Shown piece after piece: positions 26,748 through 36,520 of a stretch of DNA of 60,649 bases. Both the position numbers and the translations under genes were made by a program. This DNA is from Nitrospira sp. GTDB lineage: Bacteria > Nitrospirota > Nitrospiria > Nitrospirales > Nitrospiraceae. Under the pieces are notes generated by a model. The model made no database searches. It was not told the origin of the DNA and worked only from the letters and a program-made list of their open reading frames with translations. Each line of letters starts with the position of its first letter. The first letter of the stretch is position 1. The DNA lies in contig JADYYH010000048.1 of assembly GCA_020853775.1 (NCBI GenBank), positions 1 through 60,649 of the forward strand, written 5' to 3'.

Positions 26748-27722
26748 TTACAGAAGCACTTTCTCCACCGCGAACACAATCTGCTCCGCGCCGACATAGT
26801 AGGCTTGCTCGAGCACGAACGACGTGGGGGCCGGCGCATCCGGCAAACAGACCCGAGCGATCGGCGCCTTCAAGGCATGAAAAATCTCACCGACCACTGA
26901 AGCGGCGATTTCCGCCGCGATCCCGCCGCTCATCCAGGCCGCGTCGGCAATGACCAAGCGGCCGGTCTTTCCCACGGACGAATAGACAAGATTACGATCC
27001 CAGGGCTTGATCGAGCGTAAATCAATCAACTCCACATCGATGCCCCGTTGCGCCAGCATCTCAACCGCCTTGGCCGCCTCAGCTGCCATGTATGAAGTGG
27101 CGACCAGGGTGACATCTTTCCCGCTCCGGCGAATCGCCGCCGATCCGATCGGCACTTCGTAGAGGCCGTCCGGCACGTCCCCCTCCACTTCATACAGCCA
27201 GCGGTCGTCGATGTACAGCACCGGATTCCCATCCTGAACGGCGGCGATGAGCAGCCCCTTGGCATCGTGCGGAGTGGCAGGCATGACCACCTTCAGCCCC
27301 GGCACGTGCGCAAACAGCGCTTGAACGGCCTGGGAATGTTGCGCGCCTTGCTCGCCTCCCCGATTGATGACGGCCCGTATCACGACCGGCACGGAGACCT
27401 GGCCGGCAAAGAGGTAGGACCAATTAGCCGCCTGATTCATGATGGGGTCGGCCGCCAGCAACATAAAATCCATGCGCGGGTGAAACACGATGGGACGCAT
27501 CCCTGTGATCGCTGCCCCGATCGCCGCTCCGGTGGTGGCATTCTCAGACACTGGAGAGTCAATCACGCGGTCCTTGCCGAACTCCTTGTCGAGGTCCTGC
27601 AGACTCGTGCCCGCATACCAGGGGTTCCGAACACCCTGACCGATCAAGAACACCCGCGGATCTGCTGCGAGCAGTTGGGCATGCGCTTCTCGGATGGCCT
27701 TTGCGTATGTCAACTGGCGCAT
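26748..27722 (-). CDS. TPP-dependent dehydrogenase E1 beta-like subunit in polysaccharide locus
   Basis: 324 residues of the pyruvate/2-oxoacid dehydrogenase E1 beta family: YAKAIREAHAQLLAADPRVFLIGQ, DSPVSENATTGAAIGAAITGMRPI (with the Glu that activates TPP), NRGGEQGAQHSQAVQALFAHVPGLKVVMPATPHDAKGLL and the transketolase C-domain (VTLVATSYMAAEA). The ATG at 27722 follows GAGGAG. It begins 4 bp after the E1 alpha stop, so the two form a heterotetramer. No E2 or E3 gene is near, which argues against a complete dehydrogenase complex; a sugar-modifying acyl- or aldehyde-transfer role is inferred from the location. Confidence 0.85.
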   Translation of the reverse strand: MRQLTYAKAIREAHAQLLAADPRVFLIGQGVRNPWYAGTSLQDLDKEFGKDRVIDSPVSENATTGAAIGAAITGMRPIVFHPRMDFMLLAADPIMNQAANWSYLFAGQVSVPVVIRAVINRGGEQGAQHSQAVQALFAHVPGLKVVMPATPHDAKGLLIAAVQDGNPVLYIDDRWLYEVEGDVPDGLYEVPIGSAAIRRSGKDVTLVATSYMAAEAAKAVEMLAQRGIDVELIDLRSIKPWDRNLVYSSVGKTGRLVIADAAWMSGGIAAEIAASVVGEIFHALKAPIARVCLPDAPAPTSFVLEQAYYVGAEQIVFAVEKVLL

Positions 27723-27726
27723 CGAC

Positions 27727-28719
27727 TTAGACTCCTCGCCGGGACACATACACATGATGCAGCAATTCGCTCTCATCCGGACCGGGGGACTGCCGCGCGA
27801 ACCTCACGGCGTCGTCGACTTCCGCCCTTATGTCAGCTTCAAGACAATCAAACAAGTCGGAAGAAACACCGCGCGCGCTGAGCAACTCCCGGCATTGCGC
27901 GATCGGATCGCGGCGCTGCCATTCATCCAGCTCACGCCGCCGCTCCTCCCCCACCTCGAGGTCGGCCGCCGGCCCCACATGCCCACGCCATCGATACGTT
28001 CGACACTCCAGCAAGGTGGGACCCGCGCCGCTTCTCGCGCGGCGCACGGCCTCCTGCGCGGCTTGATAGACAGACGTCACGTCGTTTCCGTCCAGCACCA
28101 CACCCTTCAACCCATGGAGCGCGGCACTTTCCACGATATTGTCTTTCACCCGCCGTTCCTTCAGCGTCAGATGGGTGGAGTAGAAGTTATTCTCGCACAC
28201 AAAAACGACGGGCAGATTGTAGAGCGCCGCCAGATTGAGCGATTCGTGAAAGTGCCCCTCGTCTGTCGCGCCGTCCCCGAAAAACGCCACCGCCACCTGA
28301 TCCGTCCCCCGCAACTTTGCCGAGAGGGCAGCCCCCACGGCCATGGGAATCGTGGCCGCGACCAAAGGAACCGTCCCGAAAATTCCCTGGGCTGGAGCCA
28401 CAAGATGCATCGAGCCACCACGCCCCTGGGCGCAACCGGTGGCTTTCCCGAAAATCTCAGCCATCATCGCGTTGAGATCTCCGCCCTTCGCCAGATAATG
28501 CCCATGCGACCGATGGCCACCCCACACTGAATCATCCTGGCGCAACGCAGCACAGATGCCGGCGGGAATGGCTTCCTGCCCGATCGAGAGGTGGCAGGGG
28601 GTCCTTATTTCGTTCGCCGTCACCAGTGCACCTACCATCTCCTCAAATACTCTGATGCGTAGCATCATTCGAAGGATCCGAACTGCCAATTTACCTGACA
28701 CTTCTTCAATACGTCCCAT
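27727..28719 (-). CDS. TPP-dependent dehydrogenase E1 alpha-like subunit in polysaccharide locus
   Basis: 330 residues of the E1 alpha family. Landmarks: CHLSIGQEAIPAGICAAL, GGHRSHGHYLAKGGD, GRGGSMHL and the TPP/Mg motif GDGATDEGHFHESLN...CENN (about 165-198). The phosphorylation-loop region is bacterial-like. With the beta subunit it would decarboxylate a 2-oxoacid and pass the acyl unit to an unknown acceptor. The gene marks the left boundary of the AT-richer part of the locus. Confidence 0.85.
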   Translation of the reverse strand: MGRIEEVSGKLAVRILRMMLRIRVFEEMVGALVTANEIRTPCHLSIGQEAIPAGICAALRQDDSVWGGHRSHGHYLAKGGDLNAMMAEIFGKATGCAQGRGGSMHLVAPAQGIFGTVPLVAATIPMAVGAALSAKLRGTDQVAVAFFGDGATDEGHFHESLNLAALYNLPVVFVCENNFYSTHLTLKERRVKDNIVESAALHGLKGVVLDGNDVTSVYQAAQEAVRRARSGAGPTLLECRTYRWRGHVGPAADLEVGEERRRELDEWQRRDPIAQCRELLSARGVSSDLFDCLEADIRAEVDDAVRFARQSPGPDESELLHHVYVSRRGV

Positions 28720-28781
28720 GGTTGGATCTTTCCGGATAAAGGCGTGGTCGTGCCCTTGTGCCAGGAATTTTTACTTTACAA

Positions 28782-29675
28782 CTATCGACTTTGGGAAGCA
28801 CTTCGATTGTCCATCCCAGACAACTTTTTGGGAAGGGAAAGGGTGAAGACCATTATCCAGCCATACTTCCCGAATAATCGACTCCTTAGGAAGATGTCGT
28901 CCACGCGCTCCAATATGCGAAGCAAAGGCTTGAACAGTCGCGTCTTACGGAACGGAACCGCGCAGAGCACCGCTAGGTGAAAGAATCTCACATTGACCTG
29001 CTCAAAGTGTTCTTTCGACTGTCTCAAATGATCAACGGTCAGAATATGCTCCACCTCCCATTCCGTCCTTAGATGCATCGTGCATTTCCGATATAGGTGA
29101 ATCAATGGGTTGTGTTTGAGGGCCTCAATGCAAATGATCTTTCCATCCGGTCTAATGACCCTCCTAAGTTCTGACATGGCCTTAGGAAAGTCGACGTGAT
29201 GCAGCGCCCCATATTCAACGATGATGTCGAAAGCATCATCGGGAAAATCAAGCGCCTCTCCGTCCATAACATCGAAACGACATCTATCTTGGACACCAGC
29301 CAGGGCGGCATTTATCCGAGCGTTCTCGATGCCTTCGGGCGAGATATCTATACCAATCACATCACCGCCACATTGGGCGGCGAATATGCCATTCTCCCCA
29401 CTTCCGCAACAATAGTCCAAGACCTTGTGCCCCTTACATCTCTCACGCAACCATGACTGATAATAGGCCTCGCTTGCTCTAGTAACTGAGTAGAATTTCA
29501 TGTTGGAGAAATGCTTCTTGAAAGCTTCCGAATCGCGCACCAGATCCTGCAGTTGCGAGGCTTCCTCGGTAGGGTGTGTATCTGCACGTCGTTCGAAGCC
29601 CTGAAGAATACTTCTCCTCCTCCGAGAGTGCTCAATCTCTTTCAGCTTTCGCTCATCGAGATTCAGCTCCTCCAT
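28782..29675 (-). CDS. Class I SAM-dependent methyltransferase
   Basis: 297 residues. Motif I VLDYCCGSGENGIFAA binds SAM, IGIDISPEGIE is post I, DAFDIIVEYGALHHVDFP is motif II and LRRVIRPDGKIICIE motif III, the UbiE/type 11 pattern. It could methylate a sugar or lipid intermediate; substrate unknown. The ATG at 29675 follows GGGAGA and overlaps the glycosyltransferase stop by 13 bp; a longer frame to 29741 would overlap more. Confidence 0.85.
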   Translation of the reverse strand: MEELNLDERKLKEIEHSRRRRSILQGFERRADTHPTEEASQLQDLVRDSEAFKKHFSNMKFYSVTRASEAYYQSWLRERCKGHKVLDYCCGSGENGIFAAQCGGDVIGIDISPEGIENARINAALAGVQDRCRFDVMDGEALDFPDDAFDIIVEYGALHHVDFPKAMSELRRVIRPDGKIICIEALKHNPLIHLYRKCTMHLRTEWEVEHILTVDHLRQSKEHFEQVNVRFFHLAVLCAVPFRKTRLFKPLLRILERVDDIFLRSRLFGKYGWIMVFTLSLPKKLSGMDNRSASQSR

Positions 29676-30820
29676 TGGTACAATTCTCCCAATATGTCCT
29701 TGTTGATTTTTTCCATATCGAAATACTTCAAGACCAAACACCTCGAGTGCTCTCCGAAACGAAGCCGTTTCGGCTCATTCAGGATAAGGTGCCGGAGGGC
29801 ACCAGCCAAGGCGCTCGGGTTTCTGGGCGGCACCACGTAACCATTTTCTCCATCCTCCACGATATCTCTGCAGCCCGGAACGTCAGTCGTTACAATTGGC
29901 TTACCCATTGCCATCGCTTCCAGTAACGATTTAGGGGCACCCTCTCTAAACTGTGAAGGGAGCACCACAATGTCGGACAGTTTCATGATTTCTCGAATAT
30001 CATGCCTCCAGCCCAGCCACCGAAAATATGCAGATTCTTTGCCGGAGAGAAATTCCTTCGAAAAAGATAAGGGGTTACCATACTCTACATCACCCACCAG
30101 CAAACCGGTAACGGAAGGAAATCGGAGAGCTAGCATCTCACAGGCTTCGATAAAGTCTTCAACACCCTTACTCTTCAAAGCGCGAGACACCATTGTGATA
30201 ACTATGGCCGATTCACCCAAACCCAAATCATGCCTCAGCCGTTTCGTTGACTCTGCGCTAACTAGTGACGGGGAGAATTCCTGCAGGTCAACGCCTGAAC
30301 CTCGTATTAACACCGCTTTTTCTGGAGGAAGGATCCCACGGGAAACAAAGAACTGAACATCCTCTGGATTCTGAAACCACACCCTATCGGTCAGGCTGAA
30401 GGCAAAACGGTAGAGCTGCGTCACCCAAGGCCTTAGCAGCCGGTGCGGGATCCCCATTTCATCAATGTAGACATTCCCGAGGCCAGTAACAGATCCCACG
30501 ATACATCTGATTCCTGCACACCTACCAGCAAAAGCGCCGTAAATGTTTGGCTTGATTGAGATATTATGAACAATATCAAATTTGTACTTTTGACATGTTG
30601 CATAGAGAGAATGCACGAAACGCAGGTCCTGCCAGGGATTGATTACCCTATCGACTTGAGCTGGAATATGAGTGACACCTAAGCCTGTCAGCAGTGCATC
30701 GTATTCTCCGGATGGAGTAATCAGATAGGTATCAAGTCCGCTCTTGACCGCCGCTTTTAACAGGCCCCTTCGAAAGTGCCATGCTGAAAAATTCTCTGTT
30801 ACGACGAGTGCAACCTTCAC
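29663..30820 (-). CDS. GT4-family glycosyltransferase
   Basis: 385 residues, GT-B fold. N-terminal domain starts MKVALVVTENFSAWHFRRGL; HNISIKPNIYGAFAG and TGLGNVY resemble PglA/PglC-neighbour type glycosyltransferases acting on lipid-linked sugars. The C-terminal donor domain has the usual Gly-rich and EX7E region (FREGAPKSLLEAMAMGKPIVTTDVPG). It transfers a sugar onto the growing repeat unit on the cytoplasmic side. Donor and acceptor cannot be read from sequence. Confidence 0.9.
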   Translation of the reverse strand: MKVALVVTENFSAWHFRRGLLKAAVKSGLDTYLITPSGEYDALLTGLGVTHIPAQVDRVINPWQDLRFVHSLYATCQKYKFDIVHNISIKPNIYGAFAGRCAGIRCIVGSVTGLGNVYIDEMGIPHRLLRPWVTQLYRFAFSLTDRVWFQNPEDVQFFVSRGILPPEKAVLIRGSGVDLQEFSPSLVSAESTKRLRHDLGLGESAIVITMVSRALKSKGVEDFIEACEMLALRFPSVTGLLVGDVEYGNPLSFSKEFLSGKESAYFRWLGWRHDIREIMKLSDIVVLPSQFREGAPKSLLEAMAMGKPIVTTDVPGCRDIVEDGENGYVVPPRNPSALAGALRHLILNEPKRLRFGEHSRCLVLKYFDMEKINKDILGELYQWRS

Positions 30821-30839
30821 TCTCTGTCCTCAGTGCTCA

Positions 30840-32843
30840 TCATGCATGCAAAAATCTCGTGGAACAAACCTCAGAAGACCTGGCTACCGAAACTCCGTTG
30901 TCTTCAAGCCAAGCCTGAAACATGAGCACATCCCATAAATGATATTGCCAGTTACGCTTTCCTGAGAGATGCTCTTGCCATTTCTCTCGAACGAGTGCCG
31001 AGTCAAGAAACCCCTCGCGGCGCAGCCTTTCTTCCGAAATCAGGTTTTCTACCCAATCTCGCAAGGAACCGCGCAACCAAGTATCAAGCGGTATTCCAAA
31101 CCCCCATTTCGGCCTTTCAATTAGCTTTTTCGGTACATGCTTATATAGCACCTGCCTGAGTAACCATTTGCTCTCACCAGGCTGTATTTTCATCGACAAG
31201 GGCACTTGCCATGCAAACTCAACTACCCGGTGATCTAAGAATGGCACACGCGCTTCCAAACCCACGCCCATACTAGCTCGGTCAACTTTAACGAGAATAT
31301 CATCCGGCAAATATGAAACCAGATCCATGTACATCATCCATCGAGCAAAATCTGGAAATGGTGTCTTACTCCGATGATCTGACAGCGCAGTGCTGGGCTC
31401 TGTTGCTCCTAGCACCAACCGCTCTGGATGCTTCCAGTGCGAAACCAGAACTCGGTACATCGCCTCAGGACTTTCGGCCCCTAAGACTTCCGACAACTTG
31501 TGGAGCTTGTCGCCAGGTCTGCGTTGTATGAGCTTGGCAGGCAAGACATCCTTGAACAGTGCGAACCAATGATCCCAAGATTGAGAAGATACAGCGGTCA
31601 ATGCATAGGCGGCTTGCCGACGAATAACAGAGGGAATCCAGCCGATATGCTGCCAGACGCTGCTCCCCCAAAAATAGCGATTGTAACCTCCAAATAGTTC
31701 ATCCCCACCATCTCCAGTGAGAGCCACTGCTACATGGCCCCTTGCGAACTGCGAAACTAGAAACGTGGGAATTTGCGACGAATCAGAAAAAGGCTCATCA
31801 TACAATCTGGGCAGCCTGGGAATAGCTTCAATCGCGTCCTTCGGCGCGATGTAAAGCTCAAGGTGTTCGGTGCCCAGGGCCCTCGCCACCTGCTTTGCAT
31901 ACTGCGCTTCACTGTAGCTGGCTTCGCTAAAACCGATAGAAAAAGTCTTGACTGGCCGACTGCTCTGCGCCTGCATCAGCGCGACAACCGTTGAGGAATC
32001 GACACCGCCCGAAAGAAAAGCTCCCACTGGGACATCTGCCAGCATCCGCAACTGCACAGAGTTCCGCAACAAAGCGTCAAGATGCTCGATCGCCTCTTCT
32101 TTAGTTTCCACAAGGGGGTGCGCTACACCTCGCTCTGCGACCTTACCAGCCGACCAATACTCAATGAATTTTGAAGAGGAAGAATTACCCGCCTGAACAG
32201 TCAATATAGTTGCAGGAAGAAGTTTGGAAATCTTTTCGTAAATACAATGAGGCGCGGGGATACAGTTATACCGCATCAACAGTGCCACGGCCTGTCGGTT
32301 GATTTCCCCCCTGAAGTTCGGATGAACCCTAAGCGCTTTAAGCTCGGATGCGAACAGAAACACATCACCCATCCATCCATAATACAAAGGCTTCTCTCCG
32401 AGTCGATCCCGCACTAAATGCAAGACGCGCTCTGTCCGATCCCACAGAGCAAGCGCAAACATGCCGTTGAAGCGAAGAAGCGCATTGGCTAGCCCCCACT
32501 GAACGATGGCAGCCAACATCACCTCGGTATCTGAATGCCCTCGAAAGCCATGACCTAACCCTTCCAGCTCTTCGCGTAATGCTCTAAAATTGTAAATCTC
32601 ACCATTAAAAACCAGGACAAAGCGTCCGCAGGCGGAACTCATTGGCTGAGCGCCCTGAGAAGAAAGGTCGATAATCGACAACCGCCGATGACTGAGGGCG
32701 AGCCCTGCTTCAACATCAACCCAAACTCCGCCATCGTCAGGCCCCCGATGACGGAGCGCGTTCGCCATGCGCACAGCGGTCGTACGAAGTTCCCCTTGTG
32801 ACATTCGACGTGTAAGAGTCATAAATCCGGCTATTCCACACAT
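30840..32843 (-). CDS. asnB: Asparagine synthase-like glutamine amidotransferase (AsnB family)
   Basis: 667 residues. Cys2 (MCGIAGF) is the class II glutaminase nucleophile; HRGPDDGG and SHRRLSIIDLS belong to the glutaminase domain. The synthetase domain has the PP-loop AFLSGGVDSSTVVALM and LTGDGGDELFGGYNRY. The enzyme moves ammonia from glutamine to an acid activated by ATP. In polysaccharide loci such proteins usually amidate a sugar acid rather than make asparagine; this is inferred from context. It directly follows a glycosyltransferase with no spacer (stop at 32844, ATG at 32843). Confidence 0.88.
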   Translation of the reverse strand: MCGIAGFMTLTRRMSQGELRTTAVRMANALRHRGPDDGGVWVDVEAGLALSHRRLSIIDLSSQGAQPMSSACGRFVLVFNGEIYNFRALREELEGLGHGFRGHSDTEVMLAAIVQWGLANALLRFNGMFALALWDRTERVLHLVRDRLGEKPLYYGWMGDVFLFASELKALRVHPNFRGEINRQAVALLMRYNCIPAPHCIYEKISKLLPATILTVQAGNSSSSKFIEYWSAGKVAERGVAHPLVETKEEAIEHLDALLRNSVQLRMLADVPVGAFLSGGVDSSTVVALMQAQSSRPVKTFSIGFSEASYSEAQYAKQVARALGTEHLELYIAPKDAIEAIPRLPRLYDEPFSDSSQIPTFLVSQFARGHVAVALTGDGGDELFGGYNRYFWGSSVWQHIGWIPSVIRRQAAYALTAVSSQSWDHWFALFKDVLPAKLIQRRPGDKLHKLSEVLGAESPEAMYRVLVSHWKHPERLVLGATEPSTALSDHRSKTPFPDFARWMMYMDLVSYLPDDILVKVDRASMGVGLEARVPFLDHRVVEFAWQVPLSMKIQPGESKWLLRQVLYKHVPKKLIERPKWGFGIPLDTWLRGSLRDWVENLISEERLRREGFLDSALVREKWQEHLSGKRNWQYHLWDVLMFQAWLEDNGVSVARSSEVCSTRFLHA

Positions 32844-33914
32844 TTAAGGCACCTGCGATGCAGCATCTCGCAACAGCGAGATGAGACGTGGAGCTGTAAC
32901 TTCCAGACAATACTTAGTTTCAACCTTTCTCCGACCCGAAGCGCCCATCTGCGTCCTCAAGCTAGAATTTTCGCGTAGCACATTGAGGGATCGCACCCAC
33001 TCCTCTGTCGTTCTGGCAAGAAATCCGGTTACGCCGTCTTCAACGATCTTTGCATTCACTCCAACAGGCGATGCGATCACGGCTCTCCCACAGCCCATGT
33101 ATTGGATCAATTTGTACCCACACTTGCCTCGTTCCCAGGGACCATCATCTAGAGGCCCGATGCCCACGTCAAATCTTTGAATTTCGCTGATTTCTGTTTC
33201 CTCCGACCAAGGACGCATCACATATGGAAGGCCCTCTAGATCAACCTTTCCAGAGCCGACAAGAACGAGGCGCACCCGGCCTTTGCCACAGATCTCCGTG
33301 AGTGCCGGGAGCACACCATTAAGATATCGCACTGTTCCAGGGGTGCCGATCCATCCGACTGTAAACGCTCCGTCGTCTCCGATTCTCTCCGTCCGATACC
33401 GGCGACTATCGACAACCGATGGGACATATTCAACTCTTTTCGCGCCAACAAGGCCTGCATAGTGTCCCAAATACTCATTGCCAACAATAACCAACGCTGC
33501 CTTGCGCATGACGACATCGATCTTGCTCTTCAACAGAGAATGCGCTAGCCCGCGAGAACAGAGCTGGTATCGATCGAAGATTGCATCGTCATATTCAACG
33601 ACGTAGCGCACGCCTAACTGAGAAATAATTGCTTCAATCCAAGCAGGCAACCATGGGAAGAGTTCGTACTCAATCCACAGCAAATCGAAGCTGCGGCTCT
33701 TCAGCAGGCACCGCAGCCGATCAAGGTAGGCAAACACGATGCTGATCATAGGCATCCGGTCGCCTATGTAAAGCCTTCGAAGATACTCCTCCGGCAGCAG
33801 AGGAGCGACCACCACATTGATACCGGCTCCCCTTAGGTATGGAAGATACTGATAAAACCGAATCCGACTGCTAGCGCCGAGATGGCCGTTCCGACTGAGC
33901 AACAAGACTTTCAC
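32844..33914 (-). CDS. Glycosyltransferase, group 1/GT4-like
   Basis: 356 residues, GT-B architecture: N-terminal MKVLLLSRNGHLGASSRIRFYQYLPYL, central VGWIGTPGTVRYL, and a C-terminal donor domain with DVGIGPLDDGPWERGKCGYKLIQYMGCGRAVIASPVGVN. It should add one sugar of the repeat unit; specificity unknown. Upstream spacing to the polymerase gene is 81 bp. Confidence 0.85.
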   Translation of the reverse strand: MKVLLLSRNGHLGASSRIRFYQYLPYLRGAGINVVVAPLLPEEYLRRLYIGDRMPMISIVFAYLDRLRCLLKSRSFDLLWIEYELFPWLPAWIEAIISQLGVRYVVEYDDAIFDRYQLCSRGLAHSLLKSKIDVVMRKAALVIVGNEYLGHYAGLVGAKRVEYVPSVVDSRRYRTERIGDDGAFTVGWIGTPGTVRYLNGVLPALTEICGKGRVRLVLVGSGKVDLEGLPYVMRPWSEETEISEIQRFDVGIGPLDDGPWERGKCGYKLIQYMGCGRAVIASPVGVNAKIVEDGVTGFLARTTEEWVRSLNVLRENSSLRTQMGASGRRKVETKYCLEVTAPRLISLLRDAASQVP

Positions 33915-33995
33915 GCGGATTATCTGCTCCTCTTCTGATGGTCTCTGGGAAATGCTTCACTATGTGACAAGCAAGAAGCCCCCGCCGCATGCTCG

Positions 33996-35210
33996 CTATG
34001 ACTTGCTGAATCTCAAGTGCGGCCAGCAAAGACTTAATAGAGCGATGCCCAGGAACAGCCAAACCGGAAACGTGCTTAGTTTTGGAGTAAAGAACCCCAT
34101 CAAAGAAACAAAGCAAATGTTGGCCCATGCATAAGTAGTAAGCAGTGTACGGCTACGCAGCAACTTAAGTCCGACCAGGTCAAGGCAGAAGCTGTAGGTA
34201 ATAATTCCGAGTGTGACAAATAGGATGCCGCCATCACGATAGAGAGGTTCGAGAAAAGTCCCAACATTAGTTTCAAAGGGCAGATACTCGAAGTCATTAA
34301 TCTGAGAGGGAGGGGGCTCTGCTAAATTGAGGCTTGAGAGCATCTTGGCTGCTGGGTAGAGCGTTCTTTCTGGAACATAAGACACGGCCCTTTGCTCTTC
34401 GAGAATCCTGCTAAAGTATGGAAATCCCGCAGTAATGTAGTGATACACATTTTCGGCTTGGGGTGTAAGAGTAGATGTCCCATAGGTACCTTCCTCGGGA
34501 ATCTTTCCTATCCATTCTGCAATGCCCAGAAAAGCAGTGACAGCCATTACACAGCCGAGAGTGGCCCACCTTAGTATCTTGAGCACATTAAGCTTCGGCA
34601 GTCCTAGCAGCACCATCAGAAAGGAAGTAAAGAGTATCCAGATAGGCCTCGTCCTATCTATGAACATAAGATTGCCGCAGAACTGAAGAAGGGCAATTGT
34701 TAGCCACCATCTAGAAATTCGCTTCTGGGTCACCTGCAAGACGGTCAGGGCAATAGCGATCCACCCAAAGTAGGAAAGCTGTATTCCTATTGAAAAGGTA
34801 TCCTCTGCTGCTCCTCTAATTAGGTAACTCTGACTGAATAAGGCAATGATAAACCCCTCTATCCCACCAAACCCTTCTGAAAAATCGATGACATATTTCG
34901 CTAAGCCGATGAAGCCGATACTATGCAGCAAGACGATCAGCCTTATCGGAGAAGATGTCCTCAGTTGTGGGCCATCAGTACTTCTCTGTGCGGACAACCA
35001 AGATCTATACATTGGCGAAAACAGAACGACCGATGAAATAAATGCCGCCTCTACTATGAGAAAAATAACTGTCGTGTACGCGCTGTTACGCTCCCATTCG
35101 ACGAGGCGAGCACCATACAGCGCAAGGGCTGCACCCCACATGACCCCACCGTATAAGCTGGGCATGAAAAACAAATGGCTCCATCTGGAAATGGCTTCTT
35201 TTCTAGGCAT
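33996..35210 (-). CDS. O-antigen/oligosaccharide polymerase-like membrane protein (Wzy-like)
   Basis: 404 residues with about ten hydrophobic segments and a large loop near the centre (about residues 255-320, IGKIPEEGTYGTS...FEYLPFETNVGTFLEPLYRDGG), the usual topology of oligosaccharide repeat-unit polymerases. Wzy proteins have little conserved sequence, so the call rests on topology and context. ATG 35210 follows AGGA and overlaps the flippase stop by 8 bp; a longer frame to 35255 is less likely. Confidence 0.7.
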   Translation of the reverse strand: MPRKEAISRWSHLFFMPSLYGGVMWGAALALYGARLVEWERNSAYTTVIFLIVEAAFISSVVLFSPMYRSWLSAQRSTDGPQLRTSSPIRLIVLLHSIGFIGLAKYVIDFSEGFGGIEGFIIALFSQSYLIRGAAEDTFSIGIQLSYFGWIAIALTVLQVTQKRISRWWLTIALLQFCGNLMFIDRTRPIWILFTSFLMVLLGLPKLNVLKILRWATLGCVMAVTAFLGIAEWIGKIPEEGTYGTSTLTPQAENVYHYITAGFPYFSRILEEQRAVSYVPERTLYPAAKMLSSLNLAEPPPSQINDFEYLPFETNVGTFLEPLYRDGGILFVTLGIITYSFCLDLVGLKLLRSRTLLTTYAWANICFVSLMGFFTPKLSTFPVWLFLGIALLSLCWPHLRFSKS

Positions 35211-36435
35211 ATAACTTCCTGGGGTCTCCCCATGGAAGCAGATAGGATAGGACAATAAACGCCCCTAGCTGAATTCCGACAACCCAGGCCAACCCAGTCC
35301 CATGGGTGAGCGGTGCGATCACTACAACCAAAATGATGCCAATCATTACACTCGCAACCAAGTTCCTCAACAGCCCAGAGAGGCATCCCTGGCGGATCAT
35401 GGAATATGTGACTAGATTGGCGGGAAAGATACATATCGCATGGACCAAGAAGGGAACCACAAAAAGAGACTCAATAGGGTCGCCTTCCCACAACATCACA
35501 TACGGCACACTCCCAAGCAAAATGAGCACAGGCGCTCCCCATACCACGAGGGAATGCCCATCGAGCTGAGCATGTCCACCGGGCCAATGAACTGGACGCT
35601 GGATGCGGACCTCCCGAAAAACCACTGTCCCTACAATCACCATCACACCCGCGACCAACTCAGGGAACTTCGCCAGGAACAGATACTTTGAAAGGTAGTC
35701 CGGGCTCTTAGCAAAAGTTACCAGGCTGACGAATGTCGTCCCGAGGACAATCTGGTCAATTCTGAAGAGCAAATAGTTAAGTGCCTGCTGTACGCCCATT
35801 CCCAAGCTCACCCTGCAGGACACCTTTTTCAGCCTCTGTCGGTCAACGTCCACGCTTTGAAGCCACAGCCATCGAGCGAGGCTAGCAAGGACGAAGATGG
35901 CGGCGATGGTGGCAGAAGTCACATCCACAAAGGCTGCGATCACAAAAGTGACGAAGAAAAACATGGGGTAGTTCAACAGATTTCCTATTGCCGTAAGCGC
36001 ATACCGCCGCCTCGCATTAAGATCTGCCATTCTCATGATTGAATGGGAATCTAGTAAAATCGTGAAGAATATTGAAATCGCAGCCAAAGGGGAGAATACG
36101 AACCAAACACTTACTGAAAAGATCATCGTTAACGGGAGAACACGAGTGAGAACATACTCCCCCGCCATAAAGGAAAGCGTTTCGTCCTTGCTCACCATGG
36201 CGTAAACAACGTTGTCCACGCCAAGCTTGGCTATGGTAAGTCCTAGCGCCTGCCACTGAACGCATAGAATAATAAAAACAGTTACAGTTGGCTCAAGGAT
36301 TGCCCAACGATTGGACGCTAATAGCATGAACCCGAAAGCTGCAAATAAGCCCGAGCTCATCAGAGCTAAAAACCCGAAAAGCCTGTCCTGGGACTGACCT
36401 AGAATTTGCAGAGGGGAGGGCCTAAAAAAACTCAT
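35203..36435 (-). CDS. Polysaccharide flippase-like membrane protein (Wzx/MATE-like fold)
   Basis: About 410 residues from ATG 36435, with around twelve hydrophobic segments and little else, as for Wzx flippases that turn lipid-linked repeat units across the inner membrane. Its place between the initiating transferase and the polymerase supports this. The frame is open to 36597, overlapping the sugar transferase end; the upstream part lacks a ribosome-binding site, and so does 36435, so the start is uncertain. Confidence 0.7.
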   Translation of the reverse strand: MSFFRPSPLQILGQSQDRLFGFLALMSSGLFAAFGFMLLASNRWAILEPTVTVFIILCVQWQALGLTIAKLGVDNVVYAMVSKDETLSFMAGEYVLTRVLPLTMIFSVSVWFVFSPLAAISIFFTILLDSHSIMRMADLNARRRYALTAIGNLLNYPMFFFVTFVIAAFVDVTSATIAAIFVLASLARWLWLQSVDVDRQRLKKVSCRVSLGMGVQQALNYLLFRIDQIVLGTTFVSLVTFAKSPDYLSKYLFLAKFPELVAGVMVIVGTVVFREVRIQRPVHWPGGHAQLDGHSLVVWGAPVLILLGSVPYVMLWEGDPIESLFVVPFLVHAICIFPANLVTYSMIRQGCLSGLLRNLVASVMIGIILVVVIAPLTHGTGLAWVVGIQLGAFIVLSYLLPWGDPRKLYA

Positions 36436-36520
36436 TTGTGGGCGGGCTTCGCTCGACTGAATAAATAGTTCTTTGACTGGATGAAAGCCGGACTTCGCGA
36501 ACTCCGCTATCCCGTATGGT

